64,000 nucleotides of DNA from Ottelia alismoides (Eukaryota > Streptophyta > Magnoliopsida > Alismatales > Hydrocharitaceae). The position numbers and the translations under genes are program-made. Shown here in pieces: positions 12,276-23,299 of this stretch (position 1 is its first letter; every line of letters begins with the position of its first letter). Location: the NCBI GenBank assembly GCA_037367405.1, contig JAZKJV010009623.1:62001-126000 (forward strand). The letters are read 5' to 3'. Under the pieces are notes generated by a model. That model had not been told where the DNA came from. It did no database searches and saw only the letters and a program-made list of their open reading frames with translations.

Positions 12276-15200
12276 TTGGATGATATCGCCCGCCTCCTCA
12301 CGGACCAGCAGGCCACATTCAGACGGGAGATGGACGAGTTCCGCCAGGAGATGCGGGACTTGGTGAGAGGGAAGGCCGCCATCCCTGCACAGATAGAACC
12401 GAACCCGAACAACCTCAAGAGGAAATCTGAGCAGGTAGTACACACTGAGCTTGCCACTCCTAGTGACCCATTTGCTGATATGTCTTCGGATCTATTTGAT
12501 GCTGATTTTGTTACACTTAGGAGCGGTAGGACCCCAGCAGGCGGCGGTGCCTCATCTGAGCTTCACCACGAGGACACCTCTAAGGCGCCACATGAGGAGG
12601 AGGAGAGCGGTACTGAGACCGCTCCAGATGATGACGGTGGCACTGAGGCCACCAAGGATGCTGATTCCTCCGGCGGTACTGAGGCCGCCGCTTCACCAGA
12701 TCGAGGAGGTGGTACTGACGCCACCCGTTTAGCCGAGCCAGCCCGCGGTACTGATGCCGCGAGACGTCTACCAGCAGCAGCAGCAGAGCCAGCCCGTGGT
12801 GGTACTGAGGCCACCGGTGTTTGTGTTGAGAGAGATGTTGTCTTTCCTCGCCTTGATGAATCTCAGAACTTTGGTTTGAATAAAGGAAAAGGTTTAGCTT
12901 CTTTTGGTCCCACTGTGGTGCATGATGTATGTGTGGATCCGGCCGTCGAGCCGTCTAGGCCTTTTCCTAGTCCTTCATCTGCGAAGGACCCTGTGATCCC
13001 CTTCCCTAGAGCCCTTCAGATGGGGAAGGGGAAGAAAAAAGAAAAAAGTCCCAAAAAGAAAGAGCAGGAGGAGTTCAACCAGCGCATGATTGATAGATTC
13101 CACATACAGTTGACCCTCCAGGAGGCTTTGCAGCACATCCCCCTTCTCCAGCGATCTTTGAGAGACAGGACTACAGTCAGGAGGAGGAGGAGGAGGAACC
13201 ACACTTCAGAGATCCATGTGCTGATGAAAGCCACGTGTTTTGCGATCCAGAACCGTCTGCCAGCCAAGAGGCCAGATTCAGGGGCCCCGTATGTCAGATG
13301 CCAGATCAGTGAGCAGAGGTTCGACCGTACTCTACTAGATAGCGGATCGTCGATCAACCTTCTTCCGGCAGCCCTTCTCGACCGCTTCGAGTTGGGCACT
13401 CTTCGACAGAGTAGGACAGTCCTTCAGTTCGCTGATCGATCTGTCAAGAGGTCAAAGGGGTTGTTACGAGACGTTATCGTCACGATTCAGGGCCTGAAAT
13501 TCTCCGTGGACTTTGTAGTGTTGGATATGGAGATCCCTGAATCAGTGACCGATACCCCCATCATCCTTGGTCGTTCGTTCTTGGCCACAGCCAAAGCGGT
13601 GACTGATCATGATAGCGGGAAGGTGTACTTTCGCGTCGAGGGCGAAAGTATACAAATAGAGACGGTCGAGGACTACAGAGCCAGAGAGAGAGCCCGCTCA
13701 GATGCGAATACAGATTCAGAACAGCTGACAGACGCAGAGCCAGACATCCACCAGGATTGTGATTTTGTGATCACAGACGATGAGGCAGCTTGGGAGGATC
13801 CTACAGCACAGACCATCCTTTCATATTCAGATACAGCTGATGCCGAGATGATAGCAGAGGAGAGTCTGGAGAGCACAGCCCTAGTTCAGGATACCACAGA
13901 GGCAGCGGAGCCGGTCCTTGATCGCGACACGACTTTCAGTGATGGTGGTACTGAGGCCACCTTGTTTTCCGGTGGTACTGATGCCACCGCGGTTGATGCA
14001 GATCCCTCGGATTCAGAGTCTGATTGGGCAGATTGCAAGGATCAGATGCCAGACCTGAGTCCATTTGAGCCGATAGTTGAGGAGGAGGTTGATACAGAGC
14101 AGAGCAGAGACAGCGCAGTTGAGCAGCCTTCTCCTGATCCATTTTGCGAGAGTACGCTTTCCCTCTCCCAGGCAGATTTGGCAGACTTAGCAGCTTTCAC
14201 TCAGTTTCTTCCGCAGCTAGATTTGCCAGCACCCAGCATTCCAGAGCTGAAGCCGCTCCCTACTTCGCTGAAGTATCGGTTCCTAGCGGGCGAGCCTGAG
14301 ATGTACCCAGTCATTATCTCCGCCGATTTGACTGGAGAGCAGGAATCCCGTTTGATGGGGGCTCTTGAAAAGAACCGCAAGGTGATCGGATGGAGCGTAG
14401 CAGATCTCCATGGGATTAGTCCATCAGTGTGCTCCCACCATATCTATCTCGAGGAGGGGGCGAAGCCGTCGCGTGAGTTCCAGCGGCGTTTGAACCCCAA
14501 CCTGAGAGAGGTTGTGATGAAGGAAATATCAAAATGGTGGAGTGCAGATTTTATTTATCCCATTTCCGACTCCAAGTGGGTTAGCCCCTTGCATGTGGTG
14601 CCCACGAAGACGGGCATCACGACTGTGATCAGTGAGTCGGGAGAGGAGATTGCTACACGAGTACTCACCTCTTGGAGGGTCTGTGTTGACTACAGGAGAC
14701 TCAACCAGGCCACCAAGAAGGACCATTTCCCCCTGCCTTTTATTGACCAGATCATTGAGAGACTGGCAGGGAAGAGCCATTATTGCTTCCTGGATGGGTA
14801 CTCGGGCTACAACCAAGTGGCCATCGCTCTTGAGGATCAGGAGAAGACCACCTTTACCTGTCCCTTCGGCACATATGCTTTTCGATGCATGCCATTTGGG
14901 CTGTGCAATGCCCCTGCAACTTTTCAGAGGTGCATGCTATCGATCTTTTCGGACATGGTAGGGGAGTGCTTGGAGGTCTTCATGGATGATTTCTCGGTCT
15001 ACGGCGACGGATTTGACTCCTGTCTTGACTGCCTAGACCGAGTACTCCAGCGATGTATCGAGTATCATTTGGTTTTATCTTGGGAGAAGAGTCACTTCAT
15101 GGTGACTCAAGGGACGGTGCTTGGCCACATCATCTCCAACAGGGGCATGGAGGTGGATCCGGCCAAGGTTGATGTCATTAGGAAACTCGCACCGCCGTCC

Positions 15201-16097
15201 AATTTGAGGCAGCTACGGTCATTTCTGGGGCACGTTGGATTTTATAGGAGATTTATTCAGGATTTCAGCAGGATTGCCCGACCGTTGACTGACCTCTTGA
15301 CGAAAGACACCAAGTTCCTTGTCGATGACAAGTGTCTTTCGTCCTTCGTGACTCTCCAGCAGTGTGTCATTGAGGCTCCTGTCCTCCAGCCGCCGGATTG
15401 GTCTCTCCCATTCGAGATCATGACGGATGCCTCCGATTTTGCCGTAGGGGCAGTGCTGGGACAGAGGAGGGATGGAGTTCCATTTGCCATACACTACGCT
15501 AGCCGTGCATTGGATTCTGCCCAGCGGAATTACACGGTCACAGAGAAGGAGATGCTAGCCGTAGTGTTTGCCCTAGATAAGTTCAGATCGTATATCATTG
15601 GATCTAGAGTGACTTTGTTTACAGATCACACCGCCATCAGGTACCTCATGGCAAAGAAGGATGCCAAGGCCAGACTGACTAGATGGATCCTTCTACTCCA
15701 GGAGTTTGACATTGAAATCAAAGATAAGCCTGGAGTCAAGAATGTGGTGGCGGATCATCTCTCCCGATTAGAGCATCCTGAGGAGTCTGAGCAGATCGAT
15801 CCTATTAGAGATACCTTCCCAGATGAGGCGATCCTTGCTATCGCCTCACTCCCGTGGTATGCCGATATTGTGAACTTTCTCGTTGCTGGGAAAGTTCCAC
15901 AAGAGTGGCCCAGGCAGAGGCTTGAGACCTTCCTTGTGAAGGACAAGTTCTACCATTGGGAGGATCCCATCCTTTACCACGAAGGAGGGGACAGTGTCTG
16001 GCGTCGGTGTATTCCTCAGGAGGAACACCATAGCGTCCTCACTTACTGCCACAAGCTTGAGGCAGGAGGACATCATTCTGGGAGGAGAACGGCATAG
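12276..16097 (+). pseudogene. Athila pol: protease, reverse transcriptase, RNase H
   Basis: The frame is open for 1,273 codons from an internal Met at 12276. Residues 1-300 are a low-complexity acidic linker containing repeated GGTEAT-type peptides. The aspartic protease follows, with DSGSS (D355) and a downstream PIILGRSFLATA flap region. The reverse transcriptase has WRVCVDYRRLNQ, FLDGYSGYNQ and the catalytic FMDDF (D904, D905). RNase H follows with TDAS (D1051), TEKEM (E1092) and FTDH (D1117). The histidines of the integrase zinc domain begin near the end. TAG at 16095-16097 interrupts an RTA-x-KVLQSG motif that normally has Gln at that place. All key catalytic residues of PR, RT and RNase H look intact. 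Confidence 0.95.
12606..13988 (+). repeat. Eight 18-nt palindromic units with complementary end codons inside the pol linker
   Basis: Units at 12606, 12636, 12672, 12708, 12744, 12798, 13944 and 13971 share the form NNN-GGY-ACT-GAN-RCC-NNN in the coding frame. In every one the first codon is the reverse complement of the last: AGC/GCT, GGC/GCC, CGC/GCG once each and GGT/ACC five times. Each unit can fold into a hairpin with a 5-6 bp stem (GU allowed) and loop ACTGAN. The encoded peptide is (S/G/R)-G-T-(E/D)-(A/T)-(A/T). Confidence 0.85.
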
Positions 16098-17135
16098 AAA
16101 GTGCTCCAATCCGGCTTGTGGTGGCCTACCCTCTTCAAGGACTCAGACGAGTTCGTGAAGAGGTGTACTGACTATTAGAGGATGGGCACTTGTGGACAGC
16201 GTGATATGATGCCGATGCAGCCCATTCACTTCTGTGAGGTTTTTGACGCATGGGGCATCGATTTCATGGGTCCATTCCCTAAGAGTCAGGGATTCGAGTA
16301 CATTCTGTTGGCCGTAGATTATGTTAGTCGTTGGGTGGAGGCTATCCCCGCCCGAGCCGTTGATGCGAGGACAGTTTGCAGATTTTTGAGGAAGCATATC
16401 ATCACGCGGTTCGGGGTTCCACGAGTTCTGATTTCTGATGGGGGATCTCACTTCATCAACGACCAGGTGAAGGCACTTGCTAGCGAGTTCGGCATAGATC
16501 ATCGTGTTGCTACACCTTACCATCCACAGACGAATGGTCTAGCCGAAGTGTCGAATAGGGAGATCAAGACTATATTGCAGAAAGTCGTCCGTCCTGACCG
16601 AAAGGATTGGTCACAGCTTTTGGACTCGGTCTTGTGGGCATATAGGACGTCTTTCAAGACACCGTTGGGCACATCTCCCTTTCGCCTAGTATATGGCAAG
16701 CCATGCCATTTACCTGTTGAGTTGAGGCACAAGTCACTTTGGGCAGTCACAGACATACTTATGGATCCAGATGGTATGGGAGACCAGAGGAGGGCAGAGC
16801 TAGCTGCCCTTGAGGAGCTTAGAGATGCAGCTTTCTCAAGCAGCCTACATTATAAGGAGAAAGTGAAGGAGTGGCATGATTCTCATATCAACCACAAACA
16901 TTTTGAGATTGGACAGAGAGTATGGCTGTTTGATGCGAGGCTACGATTATTTCCAGGGAAGCTACAGAGCAAATGGAAGGGACCTTATCTGGTTAGAAAG
17001 GTACACGACAACGGTAGCATTGATATATCTGAGTTGTCTTCTGAGAGTACCTTTCGCGTGAACGGCCAGCGGCTCAAGCCATTTCTAGATCATGAGCCGC
17101 GGGTCGTTGATCTTGCCCCTATTCATTTTGCGTGA
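16098..17135 (+). pseudogene. Athila integrase
   Basis: Integrase inserts the element's cDNA into the genome. After the TAG at 16095 the frame continues with KVLQSGLWWPTLFKD and a zinc-binding CxxY where CxxC is usual (second Cys changed to Tyr). It meets TAG at 16176-16178 and is then open for 317 codons from Met 16182. The catalytic triad counted from that Met is D27 (IDFMG), D86 (SDGGSHF) and E122 (AEVSNRE), i.e. DD35E spacing. The C-terminal GPY/F module (KWKGPYLV) lies near 16972. There is no chromodomain, as expected outside the chromoviruses. The core is intact, while the N-terminal zinc domain is damaged by the missing Cys and two stops. Confidence 0.93.
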
Positions 17136-17266
17136 GATGTGGTCTTTGACTCACATCTAATGCATCTCACGCCTGAGTTTCACTGATCTTCCGCCTTGTA
17201 TAGATCCAGATGTCAATATCGCTACATTCTTTAGTTCCACATCCCTTTCTTCATCTTGTGATTATG

Positions 17267-17475
17267 CTATACTTAGGGTGCACTTTACCCTAAGTATAGG
17301 GGGGATGTGCGACCTTTCGGGTATTTCTTTTGTTTTCTATCTACCCCTATTTTTGCTACCTATACTTAGGGATATTTCACCCTAAGTATAGGGGGGTAGA
17401 CCCTGTACATTCTCCACTCGGTTTTCCCTTAGTGTACAGCCTGCTATACTTAGGATTATTTGATCCTAAGTATAG
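17267..17475 (+). repeat. Three serial hairpins, each followed by a G tract
   Basis: Arms are 17267-17279/17287-17299 (13 bp), 17360-17371/17380-17391 (12 bp) and 17444-17456/17463-17475 (13 bp). All stems are CTATACTTAGG.../...CCTAAGTATAG and loops are 6-8 bases. Each right arm is followed by at least five G. The right arm plus G tract (AAGTATAGGGGG) closely copies the purine tract next to the 3' LTR. Confidence 0.9.
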
Positions 17476-19193
17476 GGGGAAGACCCGAGCTTCTTTTGAC
17501 TTCTTTATAGCTTTTCTTTTCACTTCCGTATACAAAGCACGAGTTATGTCTTCTTCACCGCTCTTGACTCTGAGGACATCATTCGAGCTAAGTATAGGGG
17601 GGTGTGTATATATTTCATATATACTTTAGCCATAACTCGTACTTTGTGTGAGTGTGTTAATAAATAAAATGGCTAAAAATCACAAAAATTAAAAAAAATT
17701 TTCATGTACATACACTTCTTTTATTTGCACATACATAGCTAGTGTACAAATTATTTTTGTAAAAATGATTTCAAAAATCTTTTGTGTAAAGCTTGTGTAA
17801 ATATTTTCGTATCAAAATTATGTATATAGTACAAAATTTTTCCAAAATGTTTTGAAAATCAAAAGTTTGCAAAAATCTCGTGTAAATGTGTGTAAATATC
17901 TTTTTGCAAAACTTGCACTTCATGCATCATCCATTCATGATTTCAAAACATTTTTCAAAAATTTTTGCATGATTGTAAACTTTGTGTAAATAAGCATCTT
18001 TTGTACATATGTATATAGTTTTTCTGGATGATAGTTGACACTTAAACTAGCCTGGAATCAAATTAAGAAATGGAGCTTGATTAAGATCTTAATCCACCTA
18101 ATTTCTAAGAGGAACCTTATAGGGCTTAGGTTTAAGGCTTTTCAGGTCCATGGTGACTTAATTCTTTGAGTCCACTAGGCTATGATCACATGTCATCTCA
18201 ATGAGCCTAAGTAGAGCACTTAACAACAACACATGACTCATATAGATTATGGCTTTACTTGGACACCCGCACTATGCACCGAGCTCTCTACGGATGAGGT
18301 GGTGAGGAGGCAGTCTTCCTTGACTTGGGGTAGCATATGAGGGTAGTACTTCTAGGCGGAACCTCTCTTCTTCTTTTAGTGAAGGAAGTGCGTCTCAACT
18401 TGGTCTGGTTGCCATGAGGTCTAACGACGGGAGTTGTGGGTTGCAATAAAGCTTCAAAAGAGGGATAGTCTACTGGCTCAAGAGGAAAAACTCCTTGTAT
18501 ATATGCTGCACACGTATATGTTGTATAGATGCACTTGAAAAAAATGTGCAAAAAGAAAAGAACTCCAAAAAAGTGGTGGGTCTGATAGAAAATGATAATC
18601 CCACCGGAGTATGTATATAGAGTGCAATAAGCAAAGCTTGGTTTCATGATCCACCAGTTGTAGCTTGCAGCACGGAGACTTGGCTACACTGGTCAAGCTC
18701 CCAAGGGTACTTGGCTACACTGGCCTTGACCCATTCTCTTCTTCCCCCTCTTCTTGAGCCGGTTGAACTTGAACTTAGAAGGGAATACCCCGCTCCTCGA
18801 GGAAAGAGTGGCCAGATGGAGGTCATAGAGTTACCTTGTTGGGGAGGGTTGTCAAGTTGCCATTTCTGAGGTGGAGAGCTTAGACCTCACTTTCACAGGA
18901 CAAGAAAAGATTCATGGTCTTCAGGGTTTGTGATTGATGACTTGTTCTGATCTGGAGCATTGAGGAGTCTTGGTTATAGATTAGTGGAACTTAGAGGCTG
19001 TTAAGTTTTAAGCTTAAGTCTAAATAAGGTTCCGACACATTAATAATCCAAAGATCTGATCGAGCTCCATACCTCAATTTAATTAAGGAAGTTTAATAAT
19101 CAACCTTGATCCATATACATCCTCTTTTTCTTTTTTCTTTCTTTCTCTCTTTTTCACTTCTTTTTCAAATATGTGTTTGCTAAGGGACTAGCA

Positions 19194-19211
19194 AAGTTAA
19201 GTATAGGGCGG
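19194..19211 (+). other. Probable polypurine tract
   Basis: AAGTTAAGTATAGGGCGG directly abuts the 3' LTR start at 19212, the position from which plus-strand DNA synthesis is primed. It is a weak purine tract with three pyrimidines, but the equivalent site of the outer element (25162-25180) reads similarly. Confidence 0.65.
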
Positions 19212-21588
19212 TGATGAATACCCATTCATCACTCTTTATTCTTATATTTTAGCTACAAAAACCTTTGCAAATGCATGTAGATATGTGTAAATACAAATAA
19301 TTACCAAAAGCATGCATTGTGTAAAAACTTATAATTAGCATGTTTTTGTGCAAAAATAAAAGAATAAAGATTAAAAAGAAAAAGAGGGAAATATTTAGAA
19401 TAAATATTGAGAAACCTAACCCAAGGGAGGGCTCAGCATGGGCCTGACCGCATAAAAGCCAAGTAGAGGGAGATAGGGGCTCTTGTGTATATATCTATGT
19501 AAATAAATAAAAATATTTTTCCTCACCAAATATATGCTTGTAAATACTTGTATATACTTATAAAGATATAAAAACAAAATAAAAAGCTAAAAATTAAAAA
19601 GAATCAAAAATACCCCTTTCATCATGTACATACACCACATATAGGTATTTATTTAATTATGTAAATTATTTTCCAAACTTTTTGTAAATATTCTATGTTA
19701 TATTTTGTAAATAAAATAAAAACAATTAAAATCAAAACAAAATAAAAATAGAAAAATTCAAAATACAAAAAAAAAGAAGAAAGACATTGTACATATACCA
19801 TGTATATAAATGTATATAGGTATTTATTTTACTTATGTATATAAATAATAAAAATAAAATAAAAACACCCTTTTATTCCTTACTTTATTCTATAAATAAA
19901 TAAAATATAAAATAAGGATGAAATTGTACAAAAATAATAATTAAAAATCAAAAATCAAAACCCTATATATTGTATATACCTATATATAGTACATACTATG
20001 TATATAGCTTATTTTTATTTCCAAAAATTAATTAAAAATCACCAAAAATAGAAAAAAAATAAAATAAAAATAATTTGTGTTTTGAGTTTTTGCAAAATCG
20101 GGCCCTAGCTACCTTAATTTTGAGCTTCAAAGTCCAGACACGTGGCCCCTTCTCATTGGGTCCTGGGGATGTTGACCGCCCGGTCAACTACCCCCCCCCC
20201 CCCCCAGGACCACTTCCCACGGGTTCGAGCTCCGGACCCGATTTCTCCCACTTTTACCCGCTCAACCCGATCATCACTCCACCTAACCCCGGGTCCGAAT
20301 CCTTCACCGTGCATCTGACATCCTCGTCGGAGCCGCTCCCTCGGGATCCGTGCGCTCCTGAGCTTGCCCGGACCCATTCTTCTCGGACCCCTAGCCATAT
20401 AAAGCCGCTGCTCCGCCACCTTCTCTCTCCATCTTTGGCCATTTGCTTCGTTCTCCAGTGAGCTCCAGAGAGAGTGTGAGGTGACAGCTCGCATCCCCGA
20501 CCTGTTGCAGCGAGGAGATCCGGCGAATCCATTGATCCGGCAACGTAGCCGCCGCAGCTCCGCCACCTGAGCGAGCTTCGAGCCTCGGGCCGAGACGTCC
20601 CTTGAGGCCAAGACCAGGAGCTTCCCCAGCTCCGCCACAGTCTCACCGTTCACCCAGGTAACCCCTTAGGCTACCCATTTCCTTCGATTTCAGTTTTCCC
20701 CCAAATCGCGCTGCCGTCGTATTTTTCCGATTCACCCCGGTTCCGACCACCATCCGATCATCGGACCCGACCTTCACGTTCGCCACCGTCCGACGCACCT
20801 TCTGCACCCACTCACTCAACCCAGCTCGTACAGGAGCTGGGAACCGGGCTCCTCCGTCCACCACCTTCGCCGGAGCCCGCCGTCTCGACGCACCAGCCAT
20901 CCCCACTTCGCCTAACTGGGTCGAGGCACTTTGCCCTCGACCCGCGAGTCTTCTGAGATACTTTGCAGGTCCAGCAAAGGCCATCTGAGGCCTTTCCCGT
21001 TCAGACCAGGAGTCTCGCCTCCGCCACCCTCGTCGGAGCTCCCCCGAGCTCGACTGGGGCATCGGATAGCATCAGCAGCTGCGCACCTTCACGCCGGAGC
21101 TTCTCCGATACTTAGGCGCAGCAGAGGAGGCCGGAGTCGCTTCCACGAGGCCGGCGAAGTTCGCCGGCCGCCTGTTTGTCCAGGACCTCCAGCTACCGTT
21201 GATCGTCGCCTCCCGCTCCAGATCACAACTTGTCCATCCGTTCGAGGAGCTGCTTCCACCGTCCGATCTTTGGAGGATCGACCGCAGCCACTGGATCACC
21301 AGCCACTTCGCTTCCACGCCATCCGATCAGCCACGTGGCAGTCATCCAACGCCCCCGCTTAATAAAGGGTAAATTACCCTTAGGCCCCGCTTTTATTTTT
21401 ATTTCGTTTTAGTCCTGTAAATGTTAAAATCAGTTGTTTAGTTTTAGGTTAAATTGCACAATGGACCCTGAGCTTTAGTGTGTTTGCATTTATACCCCTG
21501 CCTGTTGTAAGCCACGTGCTTCGTCACGTGTTATTTTGGTGTATTTGCAGTAGATACCCTTGTGTTTCTGGATGTTAATGAATGAATG

Positions 21589-22106
21589 TTAAAAATAGAG
21601 TGGTTTCATTCGAATCGCCCTGTGATCTTCAACCAATTGTGTGCTTCAATATAATTACCTGGAGTAAGCGCTATAGCTTGTTTCCAATACTCAGCAGCTT
21701 GATCGAACCAAGCCTCCGCAATTTCAGAATCACCCTGGCGAATGGCCTGTTCTCCTCGGTCGGAATAGGTAAGTAAATTCCTTTCCTTAGAACCGTACTT
21801 GAGAGTTTCCTATCTCATACGGCTCAGCAATCAATTCTTTTGGTATCCCATCTTAATCTAGCCTATCTAACTGAATTTTATTTTTCAGAAATCTATTTCA
21901 TTTTTTCTTAGGTTAGCCAGAAGAAGTTAATTACATAAGTTTCAAACTCTAATTTTCATTAATAAATTCAATTAGTTTTATCTTTTTTCCCACCTTCACT
22001 TTAGAAGAATAAAACATAGGTACCCATCTATATAATTACTCTTAGAATTTTTTTGAAAGGTAACTATCTCGGTTTCATATATGAAATTTATATAGAATTT
22101 TTGAAA
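21589..22106 (-). other. Nuclear plastid DNA insertion (NUPT) from the ycf3 locus
   Basis: This block is absent from the matching place in the 5' LTR (after 7556), where a few bases (about AAACCTT) stand instead. On the reverse strand it reads as the end of a ycf3 group II intron followed by the last ycf3 exon, so it is chloroplast DNA. No target duplication is seen; the junctions with a small deletion suggest end-joining capture at a double-strand break. Confidence 0.9.
21606..21764 (-). pseudogene. ycf3: Plastid ycf3 (pafI) last exon, transferred to the nucleus
   Basis: The reverse strand encodes [17 protein letters not shown], then [19 protein letters not shown] and the C-terminus WLKITGRFE with its stop. 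This is the tetratricopeptide C-terminus of Ycf3, a photosystem I assembly factor made in chloroplasts. Upstream on the same strand (about 21770-21840) is a group II intron domain V-like hairpin, GAGCCGTATGAG...CAAGTACGGTTCT, and the intron end. The exon is open and little changed. With no start exons or promoter, and lying inside an LTR, it is not a working gene. Confidence 0.92.
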
Positions 22107-23294
22107 TTTAGATATTTGCACTTATAACCCTGTGCGTGATTTATTTACACATGTGCGATATTTCTTGGGTTATTTGCAGATAGGACCCCTAGACTTTTGT
22201 ACCTGTTACCAATAAGTCCTCGGGACTTATTTTTCTTACATTTAGGTCCCTGAGTGCCCCAAGCACGCGCGTGGTGCGTGTTTTGCTGGGTTAATTGCAC
22301 CGGGACCCCCAGAACTTTGGGTATTTGCATTTCAGTCCAATGTGCACAGTACCCTACCTTTGTTTTTGAATAAAATATCAAATCACCTCCAAATCCAACG
22401 AAAATTTGACACATGGCTCCTGCCATGGTGTAGGATTTTTGTAGATTTTTGAGGACATTTTTGATCTTGTTTGATATTTTCAAAAATTCAAAAACCTATA
22501 TTTTTGTCACTGTCAAGTTTGAAAAGTCACAAAAAATATAAAAACTCCCCTAAAAATTCCACAAAAATTGTCTACTGTTTAGTTTAGTGTGTTTGATTTT
22601 CTAGCCAATTTTGGCTATTCTTCATTACTGGAAAACACTAAAAACTTAAAAACACTAAAAAACTCATAAAAATTCTAGTAAATAAATTAAAAATCCAAAA
22701 ATAATAAAATTGGTATCTGAATTTTCCTTGTTTTATCTACTTTATAGGAAAATTACCTCCAGGCCATTTTGAGGCCCTTAGATATTTTATCTAGGGACTT
22801 TTGGCTTGGCTGGACAATACCACTGTTTTTAACTACTGTTTGATTTTTAGAAAATAAAATAAACATCAGAAAATTATCAAAAATTCACCAAAAACACTAA
22901 AAAATATAAAATACATAAAAACATTTTTGTTTTAATTTTTGGTTGATTTTTGATGCTTTGAATAATTTGTTGAAGTGTGCTTCTCCTTTGTTTTCCTATT
23001 TTCTTTATATATTAAAAATCCAAAAAAATATAAAAATAATTAAAAACCACTAAAAATATTTTCTTTCTTTATTTTCTTTATTTTTACTACTTCGTAGGCC
23101 TCTCGGCCAACCCGTGCTCCTTGAGTTCGACCTTGGGTGCTATACCAGGTTAATCACATAGCAGGACCGCTTTTCGTATTTTAATCGATTTATCTATCTC
23201 GAGTGTTCATTTTTCTTGATTTAGCGCATCTGAGCGACCGAGGTCGCAACGACCATTTTTGTACCTTTACCTTAGTCGTTCGGATCGCTTATCA

Positions 23295-23299
23295 CTTGT
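23295..23299. repeat. Right target-site duplication of the inner element (CTTGT)
   Basis: It is an exact copy of 5176-5180, directly after the LTR terminal CA at 23293-23294. It proves that 4870-5180 and 23300-25180 were once continuous. Confidence 0.95.

Larger units (their letters stand above)
17136..19211 (+). other. 3' UTR of the inner element, no env-like gene
   Basis: About 2.1 kb separates the integrase stop from the 3' LTR. Some Athila members carry an env-like frame here; this copy has none in the sense direction. Short reverse-strand frames (18288-18647, 18644-18826) have no recognisable domain. It holds three strong hairpins at 17267-17475 and a 17-bp stem with one mismatch (17532-17548 with 17631-17647; core ACGAGTTATG). 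The same core stem occurs in the outer element near 23537 and 23642. Confidence 0.8.
5181..23294 (+). mobile_element. Structurally complete Athila-type Ty3/gypsy retrotransposon, about 18.1 kb
   Basis: All landmarks are present in order: 5' LTR (5181-8749), aspartate-tRNA primer binding site (8753-8770), leader, gag, protease, reverse transcriptase, RNase H, integrase (to 17135), a 2.1-kb 3' UTR, a purine tract, and the 3' LTR (19212-23294). CTTGT flanks both sides. The aspartate primer site, the gag sequence and the very long LTRs fit the Athila lineage. In the stretches I compared, the LTRs differ at roughly 1-1.5% of sites by eye, mostly transitions, so insertion is recent. Gag-pol is interrupted by five TAG codons, so this copy is probably non-autonomous. 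Confidence 0.95.
19212..23294 (+). repeat. 3' LTR of the inner Athila element (4,083 bp, carries plastid insertion)
   Basis: It matches 5181-8749 throughout and ends TTATCA before CTTGT. It is 514 bp longer because of foreign DNA at about 21589-22106. The TATA box is at 20398-20403 and the AATAAA at 21361-21366. Single-base differences from the 5' LTR cluster in the GC-rich block and are mainly C/T and G/A changes. Confidence 0.95.

Noticed and set aside
17136..19211. An env-like gene in the Athila element
   Set aside because: Some Athila members have one here, but no sense frame of useful length, signal peptide or transmembrane pattern is visible.
21606..21764. A functional ycf3 gene
   Set aside because: Only the last exon and part of an intron are present, inside a nuclear retrotransposon LTR.
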